This document shows positions 45,955 through 55,539 of a stretch of 64,000 nucleotides of DNA, piece after piece (positions within the stretch are counted from its first letter, which is position 1; every line of letters starts with the position of its first letter). The position numbers were made by a program, and so were the translations under genes. Source of the stretch: Lachnospiraceae bacterium NK4A179 (lineage in GTDB: Bacteria; Bacillota; Clostridia; Lachnospirales; Lachnospiraceae); the NCBI GenBank assembly GCA_000421045.1, contig ATWC01000006.1, positions 55,729 to 119,728 on the forward strand, written 5' to 3'. Below the pieces are notes generated by a model that saw only the letters and a program-made list of their open reading frames with translations, was not told the origin of the DNA and ran no database searches.

Positions 45955-45963
45955 TGGTAAAAT
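45955..45963 (+). promoter_or_regulatory. Extended -10 promoter of the second glycan operon
   Basis: TGG followed by TAAAAT (45958-45963), about 47 bases before the Wzz-like start codon. It matches the box in front of the LoaP-like gene (TGGTAAAATAC). Confidence 0.55.
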
Positions 45964-46009
45964 ACTATGTCCGTATTTATACAGTTATTACGAAAGGATC
46001 ATAACGGAA

Positions 46010-47485
46010 ATGAACGAGAAAAGACGAGGTGACGAAGAGATAGAGATAAGGCTTGATGACCTTCTCTGGTATGTGCTGAAGGGCTGGAAGCCGATGATAG
46101 TTGCAATGCTTATCGGGGCCATCCTTTTGGGCGGTTATAAGTCATACGGCAACATGAAGGCCGCTGAAGTAACAAGAGACAGCATGGTGGAGGGATATGA
46201 AGAAGCTCATCCCGATGCTGATATGGAGCAGCTCGATCACAGCGCCAAAACCATTGCGGAATATCAGAAAAAGATAAAGGAGCAGGATAATTATGCATCC
46301 AAGTCACTGCTTCAGCAGATCGACTGGACCGATGTGAAGGTTGCAAAGGCTTCTTATGTTGTGGAACTCACAAACGGAGCTGATTATGCAAAACTCGTGG
46401 CTACTGCGGGCGCTTTTGTTGACAGGCTTTCATCAGATGAGATGTATAAGGCTGCGGCTGATGCGTTAAAAACGGATCCTTCTTATATGGATGATCTTAT
46501 TACCGTTAATTACACCATTCCTCAGGCTACAAATGCCGTCATCGATGAAAAGAGAGGCACCGGAGATACAGAGACTTCCATTGCCAATGCTGATACTTTT
46601 ATACTGACGATCATTGCAAATGCGGCGGAAGATGAGACAGCAAAGACTATGGTAGATGCGGCGGCATCGATCATTGATAAGGTAAGTGCTGATGTGGCTT
46701 CCGAAGTAGCACCCAATAAAGTAACGCTTATACATGTTACCCAGACTGTTAAGAGAGATACAACTATCAGGGATCGGCAGATAAACGATACCATTGTTTC
46801 AACACAGGGCTATTATGACATGATAGCTGATGCGGAGAAGGATCTTTCCGAAGAAGAGCTTGCTTATGTTAAGGCCAAAGCCGATATCCTTCTTGATGTT
46901 GAAGAAGAGGTTAAGGATAGCTCCATTATTTCAGTAAAGTTTATTGCTATAGGTTTTATGGCAGGTCTTTTCATAATTGCACTTATAAGGGCTGCTGCTT
47001 ATGTGATCAGCTCCAAGCTTACATGTCCGTTTGAGACCGAAGATAATTACGGTATCAGGACATATATGAAGAATGATGCTGTGGAGTCGGTAAAGGGCTT
47101 TGATAAGGTATTGTTCAATGCCCGTTTCGGAAGAAGCAGGGTTATAAGCGGAGAAGAGGCAGCAAAGATCATTGCTACCGAAGCTGCATCACTTTCAGAT
47201 GACAGGAAGATAAAGAAGCTTCTTATCACGGGTACATACGATAAGTGCTGTGAGTCGGATATGGCTAAGAAACTTGCCGATCTGCTTAAGAAGGCAGGAA
47301 TAGAGACAGTTATGGGTGAACAGATCGTTTACTCACCGGAACTTATAAAAAATGCGGCTGATGCCGATGCTGCGGTTATCCTGGAGAAGCTTGATGAATC
47401 AGGAAAGTATATGATACGTGAGGAACTCAGGTATATGTCAGACCACGGACTTCCCGTGATGGCTGCAGTACTTGATGTGAAGTAA
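46010..47485 (+). CDS. Wzz/YveK-like chain-length protein with degenerate kinase-like tail
   Basis: A 491-residue protein with an N-terminal helix (about 30-48), an extracytoplasmic region of about 250 residues, and a second helix (about 305-330), the polysaccharide co-polymerase layout. The cytoplasmic tail resembles a BY-kinase (KLLITGTYDK, then MAKKLADLLKKAGIETVM). The P-loop glycine/lysine motif is absent and no tyrosine cluster is present, so it should not bind ATP normally. The paralogue at 52952 has the same form. Probably sets chain length with the Wzy-like polymerase. The AAAGGA ribosome site is at 45993. Confidence 0.82.
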   Translation: MNEKRRGDEEIEIRLDDLLWYVLKGWKPMIVAMLIGAILLGGYKSYGNMKAAEVTRDSMVEGYEEAHPDADMEQLDHSAKTIAEYQKKIKEQDNYASKSLLQQIDWTDVKVAKASYVVELTNGADYAKLVATAGAFVDRLSSDEMYKAAADALKTDPSYMDDLITVNYTIPQATNAVIDEKRGTGDTETSIANADTFILTIIANAAEDETAKTMVDAAASIIDKVSADVASEVAPNKVTLIHVTQTVKRDTTIRDRQINDTIVSTQGYYDMIADAEKDLSEEELAYVKAKADILLDVEEEVKDSSIISVKFIAIGFMAGLFIIALIRAAAYVISSKLTCPFETEDNYGIRTYMKNDAVESVKGFDKVLFNARFGRSRVISGEEAAKIIATEAASLSDDRKIKKLLITGTYDKCCESDMAKKLADLLKKAGIETVMGEQIVYSPELIKNAADADAAVILEKLDESGKYMIREELRYMSDHGLPVMAAVLDVK

Positions 47486-47493
47486 AGGGTGAC

Positions 47494-49161
47494 GTGAATA
47501 AAGCAAAGTCTCAGTTGATCCTTCTTGCAGATTGTATCTGCTATATAATTGCCCTGGCAGCGGGAACGTATCTGCGCTTCGGTGCGGATAACGCTGCCGG
47601 GATATTCTTTTATTACAGTGGCGGTTTCTACGGCCTGGTTCTTATTCTTTCAACTATCTCATATATTGCACTTTATATATATTTCCATGGCAAAGGTGAA
47701 TATAAACTCGGCAGGGATCTGATAGATCAGTTCGAACAGGTCTTCAGAAATCACTGCCTTGTTTTTGTTGCCCTCATAGTGATCCTTTTTGCGTTTCAGG
47801 CAGGTGAGCTCTTAAGCCGCAGGCTCATTTTCTATACCTTTATCATAAGCTTCTGCCTGGATCTGGTTGTCAGGGAGATGATCAGACATATACTGCAGAA
47901 GCGGTATGAGAATAATGTTAAAACACTCACTATAGCAGGCAGGATAGTAAAAGTACTTAAGGATGATGAGAGCCTTGGCATAGACGATAATGTGATGCAT
48001 GTATTTGCTATAGGCTGCAAGGGAATTCCTGCAGAATACGGCGGCTTTGAATCATTCATGCACAATCTCACGGGAAACAGGCAGGATACAAACATTCTTT
48101 ATCACGTTGCAAGGATAGCGGAGGATGATCTCCGTTTTGAGTTCCACAATGCAGCTGTGTTTGATGTGCATGTTCCGAGCATAGGTGCTGCAGGTGCCGT
48201 ATATTTTGACCTTGCCGCACTTAATAAGTCGATAGCATACTGCAGGAAAAATAAGGTAAAAAATCCTGTATTCTTTATAATGGCCTGTCGTATCGGACCT
48301 TTTATCGCAGCATATAAGAGAAAGATCAAGGCTATGGGCGGCACTCTTCTTGTGAACCCGGATGGACATGAGTGGAAGAGACAGAAATGGAACCGCTTTA
48401 TCCGCGCATATTGGAAAGTGTCTGAGCGTCTTATGGTAAAGAGCGCAGACAGGCTTATCTGCGACAGCAAAAATATCGAGAAGTACATCCGTGAGGAATA
48501 CAAAGCATTTTCACCTGTGACTTCGTATATATCATATGGCGCAAAGCCCGTGGAAGCAGATGATGAAAGAAGCGCAAGAGTTGATGAGGAGTTCTTTAAC
48601 TGGATCCGCTATAACCGCGTGGTTCCGGGAGGTTACTATCTGATAGTAGGGCGTTTTGTGCCTGAAAATAATTTTGAGACTATGATTAAAGAGTTCATGC
48701 GCTCTAAAACAAAGCGTGATCTGGTTGTGATCACTACTGAAAATGATAAGCTTCTTGGTGAACTGGAGAAGAAACTTCGTTTTTCATCAGATAAGCGTGT
48801 GAAATTTACAGGCACTGTATATGACACAGGCTTGCTTACAGAAATAAGAAAGAATGCCTATGGATATATACACGGACATTCAGTCGGTGGCACAAATCCC
48901 AGCCTTTTGGAGTCGCTTGCATCCACTAATGTCAATCTTTTGTTTGATGTGGGATTTAACAGCGAAGTGGGCGGTGATGCCGCACTTTACTGGAAGCTTG
49001 ATGCGGGCAGTCTTTCAAAGCTCATCGAAAAGACTGATGCTTTATCTGATGAAGAACGTGCACAGATGGGCGAAAAGGCAAAACAGCGTATAAGGGATAA
49101 CTATCTCTGGGAAAAGATCGTAAAAGATTATGAAAGTGTATTTAAAGGGGGAGCGGTTTGA
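47494..49161 (+). CDS. Membrane domain fused to DUF1972 rhamnosyltransferase-type GT4
   Basis: A 555-residue fusion. Residues 1-135 carry four membrane helices resembling the N-terminal domain of WcaJ-type phosphoglycosyltransferases (LLADCICYIIALAAGTYLRF, then a basic linker), but no catalytic sugar-phosphate transferase domain follows. From about residue 168 it is a GT-B enzyme of the DUF1972 group, with GCKGIPAEYGGFESFMHNL at 174-192, as in Cps2T-type rhamnosyltransferases. The GT4 donor half contains YLIVGRFVPENN and GTNPSLLE. GTG start eight bases after the upstream stop. A membrane-tethered second transferase is the likely role. Confidence 0.8.
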   Translation: MNKAKSQLILLADCICYIIALAAGTYLRFGADNAAGIFFYYSGGFYGLVLILSTISYIALYIYFHGKGEYKLGRDLIDQFEQVFRNHCLVFVALIVILFAFQAGELLSRRLIFYTFIISFCLDLVVREMIRHILQKRYENNVKTLTIAGRIVKVLKDDESLGIDDNVMHVFAIGCKGIPAEYGGFESFMHNLTGNRQDTNILYHVARIAEDDLRFEFHNAAVFDVHVPSIGAAGAVYFDLAALNKSIAYCRKNKVKNPVFFIMACRIGPFIAAYKRKIKAMGGTLLVNPDGHEWKRQKWNRFIRAYWKVSERLMVKSADRLICDSKNIEKYIREEYKAFSPVTSYISYGAKPVEADDERSARVDEEFFNWIRYNRVVPGGYYLIVGRFVPENNFETMIKEFMRSKTKRDLVVITTENDKLLGELEKKLRFSSDKRVKFTGTVYDTGLLTEIRKNAYGYIHGHSVGGTNPSLLESLASTNVNLLFDVGFNSEVGGDAALYWKLDAGSLSKLIEKTDALSDEERAQMGEKAKQRIRDNYLWEKIVKDYESVFKGGAV

Positions 49162-50345
49162 GAGTACTTGCGGTACACAATTTTCACCGGAAGGATTCAT
49201 CAAGCGGCGACGATCAGGTTTTCCGCAATGAAACAGCTCTGCTCGCATCTCACGGAGACAGGGTCTTTACGTATACGGCCTCAAGCGATGAGTTTGATAA
49301 TGCTTCGCTTCCAGGAAAGATCATTTCAACGCTTGGAATGTTCTGGTCATTTAAGCATTACAGAAATCTGAAAAAAAAGATAGACAGATGCAGACCGGAT
49401 GTTGTTCATATCCATACTTCATTTCCGATGCTTTCTCCATCGGTATTCTATGCGGCAAAGAGGGCAGGAGTGCCTGTAGTGATAACGCTTCATGACACAA
49501 GACTCATCTGTCCCTGTGCTTCATCCATACGTAACGGTAAGATATGCAATAAATGTCATGACGGCAAATACTTCAGGATGTGCAGATACCGCTGCTTTAA
49601 GGGCTCTGCCATTCAGAGTTTTATAGTTGCTTCGGTTTTTAAGCTTCACCGTACCATAAAGACGTTTTACTCTCAGCCGGATATTTATATCTGTCTCAAC
49701 AATATACAGATGAGCCTGCTGGCAAAGACAGGCTTTGACAGAAATAAGATGGTAAAGAAGTATAATTTCTGTCCTCTGTTTAGCGCTGCGGACCGGCTTG
49801 AACTTCCGAGTCTTCCGGACAGATATGTTGTTTATTATGGAAGGCTGGGTGAAGAAAAAGGCATACATACTTTAATGTCGACCATTGAACAGACACCGGA
49901 AGTAAACTATGTGGTCATGGGAAGCGGGCCTTTGGAGGATGAGTTCAGGGCGTTTTCCGACAAAATGAAAAATGTATTATATCTGGGATATACCGAACAC
50001 GATAAGTGTCTTCAGGTAACGCAGAATGCGGAATTTGTTGTGTTTCCATCGATATGTTATGAGGGTTGCTCAATGGTGGTTATAGAAACCGAAAGTACGG
50101 GAACACCGCTTATTGCTTCTGATATAGGATTTTCAAAGGAAGCTGTTAAGGATGGTTATAACGGATATAAATGCAGGCCGGGGGATGCAGGGGACTTTGT
50201 TTCCAAGATAAGGCTTCTTTGGAATGCTCCGGAAAAATGCAGAGAATTTGGAAAGAATGCTCTGGAAGATTATAAGTTGAAATACAGTCCTGAAGAGAAT
50301 TACAGACAGCTTAAAGCTGTTTATGAAAAAGCCGGAAAAGTATGA
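49158..50345 (+). CDS. Family 4 glycosyltransferase
   Basis: A 395-residue GT-B transferase. The N-terminal domain has HIHTSFPMLSPSVFYAAKRAG and LHDTRLICPCASSIRNGKIC, with several cysteines (C-x2-C-type pairs around 117-135) typical of one GT4 capsule subgroup. The donor domain has YYGRLGEEKGI and EGCSMVVIETES. TTG start overlaps the previous stop by 4 nt, after a GGGGGAG site. Sugar specificity unknown. Confidence 0.87.
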   Translation: MRVLAVHNFHRKDSSSGDDQVFRNETALLASHGDRVFTYTASSDEFDNASLPGKIISTLGMFWSFKHYRNLKKKIDRCRPDVVHIHTSFPMLSPSVFYAAKRAGVPVVITLHDTRLICPCASSIRNGKICNKCHDGKYFRMCRYRCFKGSAIQSFIVASVFKLHRTIKTFYSQPDIYICLNNIQMSLLAKTGFDRNKMVKKYNFCPLFSAADRLELPSLPDRYVVYYGRLGEEKGIHTLMSTIEQTPEVNYVVMGSGPLEDEFRAFSDKMKNVLYLGYTEHDKCLQVTQNAEFVVFPSICYEGCSMVVIETESTGTPLIASDIGFSKEAVKDGYNGYKCRPGDAGDFVSKIRLLWNAPEKCREFGKNALEDYKLKYSPEENYRQLKAVYEKAGKV

Positions 50346-51817
50346 CTCAAGTAAGTTCAGCAAGATCCATAAAAAAGAATGCGTTTATGAACGCGGTACT
50401 TACCGCGTCAGGTTTGCTGTTCCCTCTTATCACATTCCCTTATGTATCCAGAGTGATAGAACCCGGGGGAACTGGAAAGGTTTCGTTTGCTGCATCGGTT
50501 GTTTCTTACTTTATTATGTTTTCCGAATTGGGGATTCCCATCTATGGTATAAGGGAGTGCGCGAGACTCCGTGATGACAGACAGGCTCTCAGTAAAACTG
50601 TGCAGGAACTGTTTTTGATCAATCTGATCATGTGCATGTTTTCTTGCATGGCTTTTATCATTTCACTTTTCCTTGTTCCTAAATTTGCACAGGATAAACC
50701 TCTTTTTCTGATCGCCGGTACTGCACTCATTCTTAATTGTATGGGAATGGAGTGGATGTATAAGGGGCTGGAGGAGTACAGTTATATCACTGTACGAAGC
50801 TTGATCTTTAAAGTGATCGCACTGATCCTTATGTTTGTGACAGTAAGGACTGTTACGGATTATCGTATGTATTCTGTTGTTACGGTCCTGTCAGGCTATG
50901 GTTCATTTGTTTTAAATTTCATGAGGATAAGAAAATATACTGATCCGGTGTCTTTAAAGGATATGGATCTGAAAAGGCATATGAAGCCGGTGCTTACGTT
51001 CTTTGCAATGTCTGTGGCTACTACGGTATACCTTAGCCTTGATACGGTGATGCTTGGATTTATGAAAGGTGACGATGAAGTCGGGTACTATAACGCGGCT
51101 GTCCGTATAAAGAGTGTGCTTACGGCCATGGTCACTTCACTTGGAGCGGTAGTTTTCCCCAGGTCTGCCTATTATATTGAGAACGGAAAAAAGGAAGAGT
51201 TTGCAGGGCTTACGCATAAAGCCATGAATCTGGTGTGTCTGGTTTCAATTCCATTAGCAGTATATTTCTGCATATTCGCCAAAGAGGGAATACGTCTTCT
51301 GTCAGGAACCCTGTATGGAGCCTCAGTTGTTCCCATGCAGATCATCATGCCTACGGTTTTCTTTATAGGAATGACTAATATAATCGGAGTGCAGATGCTT
51401 CTCTCACTGGGACGTGAGATGGATGTGCTCTATGCCGAGATAGCAGGCGCTGTAGTGGATGTGGTGATCAATCTTATGTTGATACCGGGATATGGGGCGG
51501 CAGGTGCAGCAGCAGGAACGCTTGCTGCGGAGATCGTTGTGTGGATCGTAATGCTTATAGAAGTTTCGAAACTAAAGGATGATGTGTACAGACATATTTA
51601 TTCGAACGTGCATGCCGGTAAGATACTTATAGCACTTGCAGTTGCATCAGCTGCGGCTGTCGGTCTTAAATTTGCGGATCTGAATGTTGCAGTGATATTG
51701 GTTTTATCAGCTGTGATCTTTTTTGGAATATACGGCATGCTTTTGATGATAATTAAAGAGCCCGGAGTGACTGAACTCAAAAGCTTAGTATCTGCAAGGT
51801 TTGGAAGGAAGGACTGA
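50342..51817 (+). CDS. wzx: Wzx-type polysaccharide flippase (MOP superfamily)
   Basis: Moves undecaprenyl-linked repeat units to the outer face of the membrane. The 491-residue protein has about 14 predicted helices and the typical opening NAVLTASGLLFPLITFPYVSRVIEP, with the GIRECAR loop that marks oligosaccharide flippases. It overlaps the GT4 upstream by 4 nt. It pairs logically with the Wzy-like polymerase at 54331 and the two Wzz-like proteins, so this cluster runs a Wzx/Wzy-dependent pathway, in contrast to the ABC flippase of the first cluster. Confidence 0.92.
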   Translation: MTQVSSARSIKKNAFMNAVLTASGLLFPLITFPYVSRVIEPGGTGKVSFAASVVSYFIMFSELGIPIYGIRECARLRDDRQALSKTVQELFLINLIMCMFSCMAFIISLFLVPKFAQDKPLFLIAGTALILNCMGMEWMYKGLEEYSYITVRSLIFKVIALILMFVTVRTVTDYRMYSVVTVLSGYGSFVLNFMRIRKYTDPVSLKDMDLKRHMKPVLTFFAMSVATTVYLSLDTVMLGFMKGDDEVGYYNAAVRIKSVLTAMVTSLGAVVFPRSAYYIENGKKEEFAGLTHKAMNLVCLVSIPLAVYFCIFAKEGIRLLSGTLYGASVVPMQIIMPTVFFIGMTNIIGVQMLLSLGREMDVLYAEIAGAVVDVVINLMLIPGYGAAGAAAGTLAAEIVVWIVMLIEVSKLKDDVYRHIYSNVHAGKILIALAVASAAAVGLKFADLNVAVILVLSAVIFFGIYGMLLMIIKEPGVTELKSLVSARFGRKD

Positions 51818-51820
51818 TAT

Positions 51821-52858
51821 ATGGATAAGATCCTTACAATAAGCGTTGCTGCGTATAACTCGGAAGGATGGCTTTCGCGCTGTCTTGATTCTTTTATTAT
51901 CGAAGAAGTGATGGATAAACTCGAGGTGATCATCGTAAATGATGGCTCGACTGACGCTACTCATGATATTGCATCGGATTATTGCAAGCGGTATCCGGAT
52001 GTATTCAGGCTGATAGACAAAGAAAACGGAGGACATGGCTCCACTATAAATACTTCGCTTAAAGCAGCAAACGGGAAGTATTATAAACTTGTGGATTCCG
52101 ATGACTGGGTTGAGAAGGATGGCATGATAAAGCTTGTTCATGCTCTTGGAAAGACAGATGCAGATCTTGTGCTGAATCCGTTTTATGAAGTGGAAAACGA
52201 CCTGGTAAGCAAGAAATTGTGTACATGTCTGGAAAAAAACAGATATAACGGGATCGTGCCCGGAGAAGTGGCTGATCTGTCAAAGGTTGCTGATGGCATC
52301 GATCTGCTGATGCACGGTATGACCTACAGGACAGACAGATTAAAAAAGAATAATGTAAAGATAGACGAGCATTGCCTGTATGTTGATACTGAATTTACAG
52401 TGCTGAATTTTTTCGGGGTAGCGAATGTGATGGCCCTTGAAGAGCCGGTATATGATTATCTGAATGGTACGGAAGTTCAGAGCATGAATATGAAAAATGT
52501 ATTTAGACATATAGATGAGATGATGAAGGTTATGATAAGGCTTGAAAAAGCTTATGCGGACCGGCTTGAGAAGAATGATGAGGCAAACAGCAGAGTTATA
52601 TACAGATTGCTTTCTATAAAGATACCCGGAACATACAGATACATACTTTCAATGGATGATATGAAGCTTTCGCGGAAGAAACTGATCAGTTTTGACCGTG
52701 TCCAGATGAACAGATACAGATCTTTGTATGATGCAATGATTAAGGACGGATGCAGGACATATAAGCTCTTGTCGGTTATGCGTATGATGAGATTCAGATT
52801 TTACGGTATGTTCACTGCGATCGTCAGACATCATAACAAAAAGAAATACGGCGCATAG
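51821..52858 (+). CDS. Family 2 glycosyltransferase
   Basis: A 345-residue GT2: LTISVAAYNSEGWLSRCLDS, IIVNDGSTDAT, ENGGHGSTINTSLKAANG and KLVDSDDWV. The GHGSTINT element is typical of one branch common in Firmicutes capsule loci. C-terminal 150 residues are basic and probably interact with the membrane surface. Starts 3 nt after wzx. Substrate unknown. Confidence 0.87.
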   Translation: MDKILTISVAAYNSEGWLSRCLDSFIIEEVMDKLEVIIVNDGSTDATHDIASDYCKRYPDVFRLIDKENGGHGSTINTSLKAANGKYYKLVDSDDWVEKDGMIKLVHALGKTDADLVLNPFYEVENDLVSKKLCTCLEKNRYNGIVPGEVADLSKVADGIDLLMHGMTYRTDRLKKNNVKIDEHCLYVDTEFTVLNFFGVANVMALEEPVYDYLNGTEVQSMNMKNVFRHIDEMMKVMIRLEKAYADRLEKNDEANSRVIYRLLSIKIPGTYRYILSMDDMKLSRKKLISFDRVQMNRYRSLYDAMIKDGCRTYKLLSVMRMMRFRFYGMFTAIVRHHNKKKYGA

Positions 52859-52886
52859 CAGGGAAGTGGCAAAGCAGATAGATATC

Positions 52887-52895
52887 TGTTAAAAT
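52887..52895 (+). promoter_or_regulatory. Internal extended -10 box
   Basis: TGT followed by TAAAAT (52890-52895), 57 bases before the second Wzz-like gene, in the only gap of the cluster between 46010 and 59064. The -35 is weak. Confidence 0.4.
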
Positions 52896-52951
52896 TTTTA
52901 AGATGTTTGATCATATATTTAATTCTCATGTCAGAGACGGAGGGAATAAGG

Positions 52952-54331
52952 GTGGAATATATTAGAAACAGGTTTGTTGATGATGATCCAAGGATCAGTG
53001 TAAAGGATTTAGCCGGATATATACTGAAACATAAGATCATTTTGATAATAGCGGCACTCATCGGTGCTGCGGCTTTTGGAGTCATGTTTGGTAAAAAAGT
53101 CGATCATATGGAAGATGACAAGATAAAGCAGGCTCTGTCGCAGATCACCATCATACAGGCAAAGGAAGATATAAAGGGCATCACTCTTTCTGCTGATCAG
53201 ATAGCAGAATATGAAAGTATCAAGTCATCCCTTTCTGAGGCCGCTGCAGAGTCAGCGGAGTACTCTGCATATCTTGATAATTCCGAATATATGAAGATAG
53301 TGCCCACTGATGTAAAAGCTTATACGAAGCTTGTTACACTCAGGTCATCCGATCCGAATGCCGGGGCTGTATCAGGCGAGATCGGAAATGCTTATGCTGC
53401 TCATTTTACACAGGAGACAGGATACTTAAGTGATGTGGCAGCAAAGTACAACACAAAGGAAAGTTATATAAAAGAACTGCTCTCGGTTACTTTTGACGGA
53501 CAGGTATACAGTGCTACTGATACTGCAGGTGCAGCATATACCACTTTTGCGGTAAAGATATATGCATTTTCGGGCTCTGCGGAAATGTCAAAGGATATAG
53601 CTGAAGCTGCATATGGAGAGCTTGAAGCATACAAAAAAGAAATCGACAGCAGATATGCAAAACACAGGATAGAAGCTGTGGATGATGCTGAAGCCGTGAT
53701 CAATGATACAGGTCTCGAGAGCGATCAGCAGGGCAGAAGAAATACAAATATAGGAATGATGAATTCCGTTAATGACCTTCAGGCTAAGCTGGATAACTTT
53801 ACTATGGAGGTTGTAAAGGCTGATGCAGAATACAATATGCGCAATCCGGATACTTCATTTAATAAAAAAAGTGCTATAAAGGGCGGTATACTTGGAGCTG
53901 TGGCAGGATTTCTCATTCCTGCTATGCTTCTTATCATCATATACATTATGGGAGATCGTTTTGCTTCGGAAACTTCGTTCTGCAACAGATACAGGATGGA
54001 TGTTATCGCATCAGGCAAGGATCAGATCGAAAAGGGTGTGGCTGCGGCTAGATTTGCGATCGTATGTCCTGATGCAAAGAGTGCTGTCATAGTAGGACAG
54101 ACGTCTGAAGATAACAGGAAGGCATTAAAGAAGAGTCTTGAAGGTGCAGGCGTTTCATGTGAGATATTTGATACGCTTAAGGATAATACCGCTGCAATAG
54201 AGGCTCTTGCCAAGGCGGATGCGGTGATCTTTGCTGAGGAGATCGGAGTCTCAAGACATACTGTATTCAGGGACAGCCTTGATACTGCTGCTTCCGGAAG
54301 TGAGAAGTATGCCGGGGCTGTGCTTTTCTGA
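52952..54331 (+). CDS. Second Wzz-like chain-length protein with degenerate tail
   Basis: A 459-residue protein with the same layout as the one at 46010: helix at about 30-45, a 240-residue outer region rich in Ala and Tyr, a second helix (about 305-325), and a cytoplasmic tail. The tail has SAVIVGQTSEDNRKALKKSLEGAG where a BY-kinase would have its P-loop; the glycine/lysine motif is missing. GTG 52952 is chosen since CGGAGGGA lies seven bases upstream; the frame extends to 52907 without a ribosome site. A duplicate within one cluster suggests a hetero-oligomer or two chain lengths. Confidence 0.8.
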   Translation: MEYIRNRFVDDDPRISVKDLAGYILKHKIILIIAALIGAAAFGVMFGKKVDHMEDDKIKQALSQITIIQAKEDIKGITLSADQIAEYESIKSSLSEAAAESAEYSAYLDNSEYMKIVPTDVKAYTKLVTLRSSDPNAGAVSGEIGNAYAAHFTQETGYLSDVAAKYNTKESYIKELLSVTFDGQVYSATDTAGAAYTTFAVKIYAFSGSAEMSKDIAEAAYGELEAYKKEIDSRYAKHRIEAVDDAEAVINDTGLESDQQGRRNTNIGMMNSVNDLQAKLDNFTMEVVKADAEYNMRNPDTSFNKKSAIKGGILGAVAGFLIPAMLLIIIYIMGDRFASETSFCNRYRMDVIASGKDQIEKGVAAARFAIVCPDAKSAVIVGQTSEDNRKALKKSLEGAGVSCEIFDTLKDNTAAIEALAKADAVIFAEEIGVSRHTVFRDSLDTAASGSEKYAGAVLF

Positions 54332-55539
54332 TGGAAAAAACCGTAGGTTCAAAACTTAAGAGGTTTATACCATATATTAATCTTGACTATGCAGGATATC
54401 ATCTTTTCTACATAGCCTTTGCACTGTATTGTGTCGGAAGATCGTTGCCTAATGTGTACTGGTATGGTCTTCCGGCAGTAGATTATACGATCAATCTGAT
54501 GTTCTTAAAGACTCTCAGATATATGGCATATCTGTTCTGCGGCTGTCAGATAGTGATGAATGTGTACAGGACAAAGAAGTTTGCTTTGTACATAGCTACG
54601 GCGGCAGTATTCTTTATGCAGTATATTCTATGCAGGAATTCCGAACTGGTGACAATGCTTATCGTTATGATAGCTGCGAATAATGCTGATGCCAGGGTTA
54701 TGATCAGGATATCGGCTGCCATAAAGGCCTTTGTTCTCGGCACACAGACCATTTTGTGTGTAATGAATATAATTTATGATTATGTGTCTTTTGGAGACAG
54801 AGAAAGACATTATCTTGGCTATATACATGTAACGGCATCAGCTTATATGATGCTTTTTCTTATATTCGAGATCCTGTATTTAAAGAAGCATTTTACTCTT
54901 AAGGATGCGCTTATATTGTTTGCGGCCAACTGTTTCTTTTCCGGTATAACGGGAACACTTACCTCAATGTATTATGGCATTCCTGTAATTCTTTACGGGA
55001 TGATAGCAGGAAGACATCCTTCGCGGGAATTGAAGAGGCCGGTGAAGACATTCTTGTATGCACTTCCTTTTCTTTGCTTTGCGGCTACTTTGTTTGTTTT
55101 TGGCATTTATGACAAGAATTCTGAGTTTTGGAAGATGCTTGAAAAGAAATTCTTTCACGGCAGACTGCAGATAGCTCATGATGCGCTGGTAAATTACCCG
55201 CCTTCGCTGCTCGGGCATCACCCGTTTTGGGATGGTCATGATCTGATGAGTAGTTACAGAGGGGTTGAAACACAGACAATTATCGACTGTTCATATATTA
55301 ATATATATGTTTACTACGGGATTATATTTACTCTGTTTCTACTGTTCCTTTACAGTACCATCATATGGAGAGCACTTAAGTTAAATGATAAAACTCTTGC
55401 GGGAACTATCGCATGGATACTGCTTGTGTGTCTTACTGAAATGTGGTTATTTAATCCTACTTATAATATCTTCCCTTTCCTTGCCATGGCAGGATTGAGG
55501 ATACGCGATGAAAAGAAGAAGATTTACTATAATGGATAA
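54331..55539 (+). CDS. wzy: Wzy-like O-antigen/polysaccharide polymerase
   Basis: A 402-residue protein with about 10 membrane helices and a large outer loop (about residues 268-320) holding LLGHHPFWDGHD and a nearby YRG. This resembles the polymerase loop of O-antigen ligase/polymerase proteins. Such proteins are poorly conserved, so the call rests on topology and on its place between wzz, wzx and glycosyltransferase genes. The first base overlaps the Wzz-like stop. Joins repeat units on the outer face. An alternative is a WaaL-like ligase. Confidence 0.75.
   Translation: MEKTVGSKLKRFIPYINLDYAGYHLFYIAFALYCVGRSLPNVYWYGLPAVDYTINLMFLKTLRYMAYLFCGCQIVMNVYRTKKFALYIATAAVFFMQYILCRNSELVTMLIVMIAANNADARVMIRISAAIKAFVLGTQTILCVMNIIYDYVSFGDRERHYLGYIHVTASAYMMLFLIFEILYLKKHFTLKDALILFAANCFFSGITGTLTSMYYGIPVILYGMIAGRHPSRELKRPVKTFLYALPFLCFAATLFVFGIYDKNSEFWKMLEKKFFHGRLQIAHDALVNYPPSLLGHHPFWDGHDLMSSYRGVETQTIIDCSYINIYVYYGIIFTLFLLFLYSTIIWRALKLNDKTLAGTIAWILLVCLTEMWLFNPTYNIFPFLAMAGLRIRDEKKKIYYNG

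Noticed and set aside
45910..46009. LoaP RNA hairpin before the Wzz-like gene
   Set aside because: Only weak 5-bp pairings (TCCCC/GGGGA) are present, and they lie upstream of the predicted transcript start.
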